From: SZUA-217 sp964194555
GTDB taxonomy: Bacteria; Actinomycetota; Acidimicrobiia; Spongiisociales; ZC4RG35
Assembly (NCBI GenBank): GCA_964194555.1
Contig: CAXMMT010000045.1
Location: 1 to 26,520 of the forward strand
Reading direction: 5' to 3'
DNA length: 26,520 nucleotides
Positions 22,988-26,520 of the stretch are shown one piece after another. Each line of letters opens with the position of its first letter. Positions within the stretch are counted from its first letter, which is position 1. The notes under the pieces are model-generated. The model was not told the origin of the DNA and ran no database searches. It saw only the letters and a list, made by a program, of their open reading frames with translations. The position numbers were made by a program, and so were the translations under genes.

Positions 22988-24155
22988 GAAAGGATGCAAG
23001 GTCTCCGTTTCTGGCCACTTCGACGTCTCCCATACCCAACCAGGTGGCCACCAACTCCAGCTCGTGACGGAGAGCCCCGCCCACCGCGACCTTGTCGACG
23101 CCAGCCTCGGCAAAGGCTCCCCTGACCCGAAGCACACCAGCTTTGCGATCGGTTTTCAGATCCACCCTTGCAACGAGGTCGCCATCGAAGAGAAAGGGAA
23201 GGACGTAATAGCCGAAGACCCGTTTTGGCTCCGGCACATAGATCTCTATCCGGTAGTGGAAATCCCAGAGCCGCTCCGTTCTCGGTCGGTACCAGACAAG
23301 AGAGTCGAAAGGCGAGAGCAGCGCCGTCCCCCGTGCCGATCGGGGGAGGGTCGCATCGGGATAGAGATAGCCGGGCTTGTCCCATCCCTCGACCTCGACC
23401 TCCACCAACTCCCCACGGTCCACCAGCCCTTGGACCAGCGGCCGTACCAGCGGCATCCGAATCCGGTAATAGTCGCCCAGATCGGCAGCGGAGGCGACTC
23501 CCATGAATCGAGCAGCCTGTACCAAAAGCGTCGCTCGAGCGTCATCGCCACCCAGCCCCGGCCCGCCCAGGTGCTTCGCAGCAATGACTCGATCGGTGAC
23601 GTCATACATTCGTGTGAAGTTGGGACGATCCGCGGTGGTCACCTTGCCCTGGAGAAAGAGGACCTCGAGGGCGAGCTTGCCGTGCGACCAGTTCCACATC
23701 GTCCTGTTCTGTCTCTCCCCCGGGTCTTCCAGCTCTCTGGTCCGTAAGGGCCCGTCTGCCTCAACCTGGCTCATCACTTCGTCGATGTACCCGGGTTGCT
23801 GCTCCTGCAAGCGCTTCATCGCCCTCCAGCTGAGCTCCTGATCCATGCGCCACTGGAATAGCCGGTGCTGATCGGCAGGGATCAAAGACGCTTCGTGACC
23901 CCAATACTCAAACATCTCTCCCGATCGCCAGAGCCATGCATCGAGGGCATCCCGGTCGTAGGACCCCAACCGGGAGAAGAAGGGCATGAAGTGCGCCCGG
24001 CTGAAGACACTCACGGAGTCGAGTTGGATCAGCCCGACACGACTCACAACCTTGCGGAAGTGCCGGATATCAACACGCCCGCCGGGACGTCCTTCAACAA
24101 AACCTTGCGCCGCGAGGGCATATCGCCTGGCCTGACTCCTGCTTATCCGTCGCAT
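22983..24155 (-). CDS. YcaQ/AlkX-like winged-helix DNA glycosylase family protein (HTH_42)
   Basis: 390 residues, typical of the family. The N-terminal region has GLIQLDSVSVFSRAHFMPFFSRLG; the QLD at 44-46 matches the QxD active-site motif of E. coli YcaQ, reported to unhook DNA interstrand crosslinks by removing N7-alkylpurines. Three tandem winged-helix units are expected, and the middle and end contain ALEVLFLQGKV, FDSLVWYRPRTERLWDFHYRIEIYVP and RVFGYYVLPFLFDG, all hallmarks of this family. The ATG is at 24155, 38 bases from the divergent purB start. Family members are often mislabelled as transcription factors because of the winged helices. This is the second probable DNA glycosylase in the window. 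Confidence 0.9.
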   Translation of the reverse strand: MRRISRSQARRYALAAQGFVEGRPGGRVDIRHFRKVVSRVGLIQLDSVSVFSRAHFMPFFSRLGSYDRDALDAWLWRSGEMFEYWGHEASLIPADQHRLFQWRMDQELSWRAMKRLQEQQPGYIDEVMSQVEADGPLRTRELEDPGERQNRTMWNWSHGKLALEVLFLQGKVTTADRPNFTRMYDVTDRVIAAKHLGGPGLGGDDARATLLVQAARFMGVASAADLGDYYRIRMPLVRPLVQGLVDRGELVEVEVEGWDKPGYLYPDATLPRSARGTALLSPFDSLVWYRPRTERLWDFHYRIEIYVPEPKRVFGYYVLPFLFDGDLVARVDLKTDRKAGVLRVRGAFAEAGVDKVAVGGALRHELELVATWLGMGDVEVARNGDLASFL

Positions 24156-24193
24156 CGAACGGCGACGCTAACCGGCGTGGCATCATCTGACCC

Positions 24194-25492
24194 ATGATCG
24201 AGCGCTACACCCTCCCCGAGATGGGAGCGATCTGGACAGAACAGAACAAGCTGGAGACGTGGAAGGAAGTCGAAGTCCTCACTCTCGAATCATGGGAGCA
24301 ACTCGGCAAGGTGCCCGGCGGGACAGCCGCGCTGACGCGCTCCGCCAGATGCCCTACTCCGGGCGAAGTGGCCGATCGCGAAGCAGTAACCAACCACGAT
24401 CTTGCCGCGTTTGTGGATCTCCTTGGCGGCGAGGCAGGACCGGGCGCGGCCGGTTGGGTTCATTACGGACTCACCTCCTCCGACGTCCTCGACACCGCCG
24501 GTGGCGTCCTTCTACGAGATGCGGCCGACCTGCTCGTCGTTGCCTTGGAAGGGTTGTTCGAGATTGTGAAGGCCAAGGCCGAAGAACATCGCCATACCTA
24601 CATGATTGGCAGAACCCACGGGATCTGGGCGGAGCCCACCACCTTCGGTCTCAAGTTGGCCGGCTGGGCCTTTGAGCTCAGCCGGGATCACAAGAGACTC
24701 CAAGCTGGCAGAAGTGCGGTTGCGGTTGGCAAGATATCGGGCGCCGTTGGCACCTACGCCCAGGTGCCTCCCGCGGTCGAAGAGCATGTTTGTCAGGCCC
24801 TCGGGCTCACATCCGAGCCCGCCTCGACTCAAGTCACAGCCCGAGATCGGCATGCCGAGTATCTGTCGACCCTTGCTTTGATCGGGGCATCGATAGAGCG
24901 GATGGCCACTGAGATCCGCCACTTGCAGCGCTCCGACGTGTCGGAGGCTCGAGAGAGCTTCGGCAAGGGACAGAAAGGCTCCTCGGCGATGCCTCACAAG
25001 CGCAACCCGATTCTCTCAGAGCGCATGACCGGGATGGCCCGTCTTCTCCGGGGCTACGCCCAGGTTGGTCTGGAGAACGTCGCCCTATGGCATGAGCGTG
25101 ACATCTCTCACTCGTCTGCCGAGCGAGTGGTCCTTCCCGACGCATCGATCACGCTCCACTACATGCTGGTGAAGTTCACGGGACTGGTGGATACCCTCGT
25201 CGTCGATAGGGAGCGCATGGCATCCAACCTCGAAGCCACCAGCGGTTTGATCTTCAGCCAGGCGGTGCTCCTGTCTCTGATCGAGTCAGGACTCAGCAGG
25301 GATGAGGCCTACCGCATCGTCCAGCGCCACGCCATGGATGCGTGGGACGGTAAGGGTCATCTCCGAGATCTTCTGGCCGACGACCCGGAGATCGGGATCG
25401 ATCGGGATCGCATCGAGGCAAGCTTCACCCTCGAAAGGGTGAGCGAGACAAGTGGCGTCGTATTCGACAGGCTCGCGGGACTAACACTCTAA
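24194..25492 (+). CDS. purB: adenylosuccinate lyase
   Basis: 432 residues. A fumarase/aspartase-superfamily enzyme acting twice in purine synthesis: SAICAR to AICAR and adenylosuccinate to AMP, each with release of fumarate. The superfamily signature GSSAMPHKRNP at 262-272 contains the catalytic serine (S263/S264) in its flexible loop; YGLTSSDVLDTA and GRTHGIWAEPTTFGLK provide the other two active-site regions. The ATG at 24194 has no Shine-Dalgarno; CATCAT, a weak -10-like box, is 7 bases upstream. The stop directly abuts the stop of the convergent LCP gene with no space between. It completes the set purA, purB, purD and purE in this window. Confidence 0.96.
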   Translation: MIERYTLPEMGAIWTEQNKLETWKEVEVLTLESWEQLGKVPGGTAALTRSARCPTPGEVADREAVTNHDLAAFVDLLGGEAGPGAAGWVHYGLTSSDVLDTAGGVLLRDAADLLVVALEGLFEIVKAKAEEHRHTYMIGRTHGIWAEPTTFGLKLAGWAFELSRDHKRLQAGRSAVAVGKISGAVGTYAQVPPAVEEHVCQALGLTSEPASTQVTARDRHAEYLSTLALIGASIERMATEIRHLQRSDVSEARESFGKGQKGSSAMPHKRNPILSERMTGMARLLRGYAQVGLENVALWHERDISHSSAERVVLPDASITLHYMLVKFTGLVDTLVVDRERMASNLEATSGLIFSQAVLLSLIESGLSRDEAYRIVQRHAMDAWDGKGHLRDLLADDPEIGIDRDRIEASFTLERVSETSGVVFDRLAGLTL

Positions 25493-26520
25493 TCAAAAGT
25501 CGTAGACGGTCTCTAGCTGCTCCAAGAACGGCCTGGCGGGTATCAGGACAGCTTTCCCGCGCGGTGTTTTGTAGTTGATGATCTCGATCGTGAAGCGGTT
25601 CACCGAGCTTTTGGAAATTCCTCGATACTTCCAAGCTGCCGACACTGCTTGTCCAAAAGACCACGAAGAGTCGAGCCGCACAGAGGAAGAAACGGCTGAG
25701 AGCCGACTGGCCAATGTGGCTGGTGAAGAGAAGCGAGCTGCCCTCGCCGCAAGTTGGAAAAGAACATCTTGCTGACGGTTTTGTCTGGCAAAGTCGGAGC
25801 CAGCCACCTGGATCCACTCACCTTCACCTCTCAGCTCCTCGGTGTTACGTGATCTGACCCATCCAAGAGCGGTGGCTCCGTCGACCCGCTGACATCCAGG
25901 CGTCGGGATATCCAGATGAGCCTTGGCGTCTCGCGTCGGGTAGTCGACACAAACGGTGATTCCGCCCATCGTGTTCACCAGCCGGGCAAATCCACCGAAA
26001 TTGATCCTGGCGAGATGATCCACCGGAATGCCCGTGTAGTCCTCGACCATGATTGCCATGAGTTCGGGACCCGAGGCGACGCCCTTGCAGCCACCCAGCC
26101 CCGTGTTGAGCCGCGTGAAGGTTCCCTTGCACAGATTCCACACGTAAAGGTCTCGGGGAAGACTCACCATGATGGGTGCACCACTGCCGTTGGGTTGAAG
26201 GGCGAGAATGATCGAGTCGGCAAGAAAACCCGAGGCGTCCGTTCCGATCAGCAAGTACGACTCGAACATGTCGTCGGGAATCGGGTCACCAAATGAGTTC
26301 GGGCTGAAATTCCTCGGATCCGGGATCGATTCTATCTGGCTGTTGATCAGGTCGAGGGGATCGGCGTTCACGTCAAAGTCAGGATCGACTATCTCGAAGT
26401 CGTAGACGGTCGTATCGGTTACCACCGGCGCTGGCGCCGCCTCAATCGCTTTTCGTGCTGCGCCAGGATCGAACTCCTCAGTGGCAATGGCGCCGAAGGC
26501 GTGATTCAACGCATAGACAT
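25493..26520 (-). CDS. LytR-CpsA-Psr (LCP) family protein, 5' part outside the window
   Basis: The frame is open through the right edge, so the N-terminus, where LCP proteins have their transmembrane anchor, is missing; about 341 residues are visible. The LCP domain is recognised from YLLIGTDASGFLADSIILAL, MVSLPRDLYVW, INFGGFARLVNTMGGITVCVDYP (core INFGGFARLVNTMGG) and the terminal arginine-rich DFARQNRQQDVL, which with the earlier Arg/Asp residues binds the polyprenyl pyrophosphate substrate. LCP enzymes attach glycopolymers (teichoic acids, arabinogalactan or capsule) to peptidoglycan outside the membrane. A C-terminal extension of about 95 residues after the LCP domain is unremarkable. It is convergent with purB, stop codons abutting. 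Confidence 0.9.
   Translation of the reverse strand, partial: VYALNHAFGAIATEEFDPGAARKAIEAAPAPVVTDTTVYDFEIVDPDFDVNADPLDLINSQIESIPDPRNFSPNSFGDPIPDDMFESYLLIGTDASGFLADSIILALQPNGSGAPIMVSLPRDLYVWNLCKGTFTRLNTGLGGCKGVASGPELMAIMVEDYTGIPVDHLARINFGGFARLVNTMGGITVCVDYPTRDAKAHLDIPTPGCQRVDGATALGWVRSRNTEELRGEGEWIQVAGSDFARQNRQQDVLFQLAARAARFSSPATLASRLSAVSSSVRLDSSWSFGQAVSAAWKYRGISKSSVNRFTIEIINYKTPRGKAVLIPARPFLEQLETVYDF

Noticed and set aside
22983..24155. Transcription factor role for the winged-helix protein next to purB
   Set aside because: The family-specific QxD motif and FDSLVW..YVLPFLFDG pattern indicate the YcaQ-type glycosylase family rather than a regulator.
1..26520. CRISPR arrays, insertion sequences, prophage or integrase genes
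   Set aside because: No regularly spaced long repeats, transposase or integrase motifs were seen; the only arrays are the short phased TCTA cores near purE and protein-level repeats in the 158-residue protein.

Overview
The window is a gene-dense, GC-rich bacterial chromosome segment of about 26.5 kb with no gene-free stretch longer than about 160 bases. It most likely comes from an actinomycete-type bacterium, and class Acidimicrobiia is my best guess. The reasons are a Ddn-like F420-dependent reductase tail, a type I glutamine synthetase with an adenylylation tyrosine, a SARP (BTAD) regulator fused to a STAND ATPase, an LCP cell-wall ligase, GTG/TTG starts, and several genes with a TAnnnT box 8-11 bases before the ATG and no Shine-Dalgarno (leaderless-style). 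The class-level assignment is inference. I see no IS elements, CRISPR arrays, tRNA or rRNA genes.

Layout: (1) 1-2946, plus strand: tail of a Ddn-like protein, a leader with three hairpins, argS, and a GNAT acetyltransferase 2 bases behind it. (2) 2948-11417, minus strand: a tightly packed, mostly overlapping seven-gene operon. In transcription order it is hyuA, an AlkD-like DNA glycosylase gene, hyuB, glcD, glcE, glcF and a small polytopic membrane protein. (3) 11438-13204: a standalone Nfu N-terminal-domain protein and two divergent single-pass membrane proteins of unknown role, closed by a two-way terminator at 13221-13249. (4) 13270-17348: glnA, diverging from purA-purD. (5) 17345-21103, minus strand: a 158-residue membrane protein with 20-residue repeats, followed by a very large membrane-anchored regulator. 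(6) 21259-22940: purE and a glutaryl-CoA-dehydrogenase-like acyl-CoA dehydrogenase. (7) 22983-26520: a YcaQ-like DNA glycosylase (minus), purB (plus) and the 3' part of an LCP-family gene (minus).

The most striking feature is the roughly 1071-residue protein at 17345-20560. It joins a SARP winged-helix DNA-binding domain, a BTAD domain, an nSTAND NTPase, one transmembrane helix and an extracytoplasmic BMP/PnrA-like binding domain. PnrA is the purine-nucleoside receptor family. The gene is flanked by de novo purine genes: purA and purD on one side, purE and, further on, purB on the other. In the 155-base region between its operon and purE there are five same-strand TCTA cores spaced 11, 9, 11 and 10 bases. 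This is the geometry of SARP operators, and the array lies just upstream of a -10-like box for purE. I propose, as inference, a membrane-tethered one-component system that senses an external purine-like ligand and controls purE and/or its own operon, with the repeat-bearing small membrane protein as a possible partner.

The rest is mostly housekeeping metabolism. PurA, PurB, PurD and PurE make IMP/AMP; GlnA supplies the glutamine that purine synthesis uses; GlcDEF oxidises glycolate or a related 2-hydroxyacid; HyuA/HyuB is an ATP-dependent hydantoinase/oxoprolinase-type enzyme whose substrate cannot be told from sequence.
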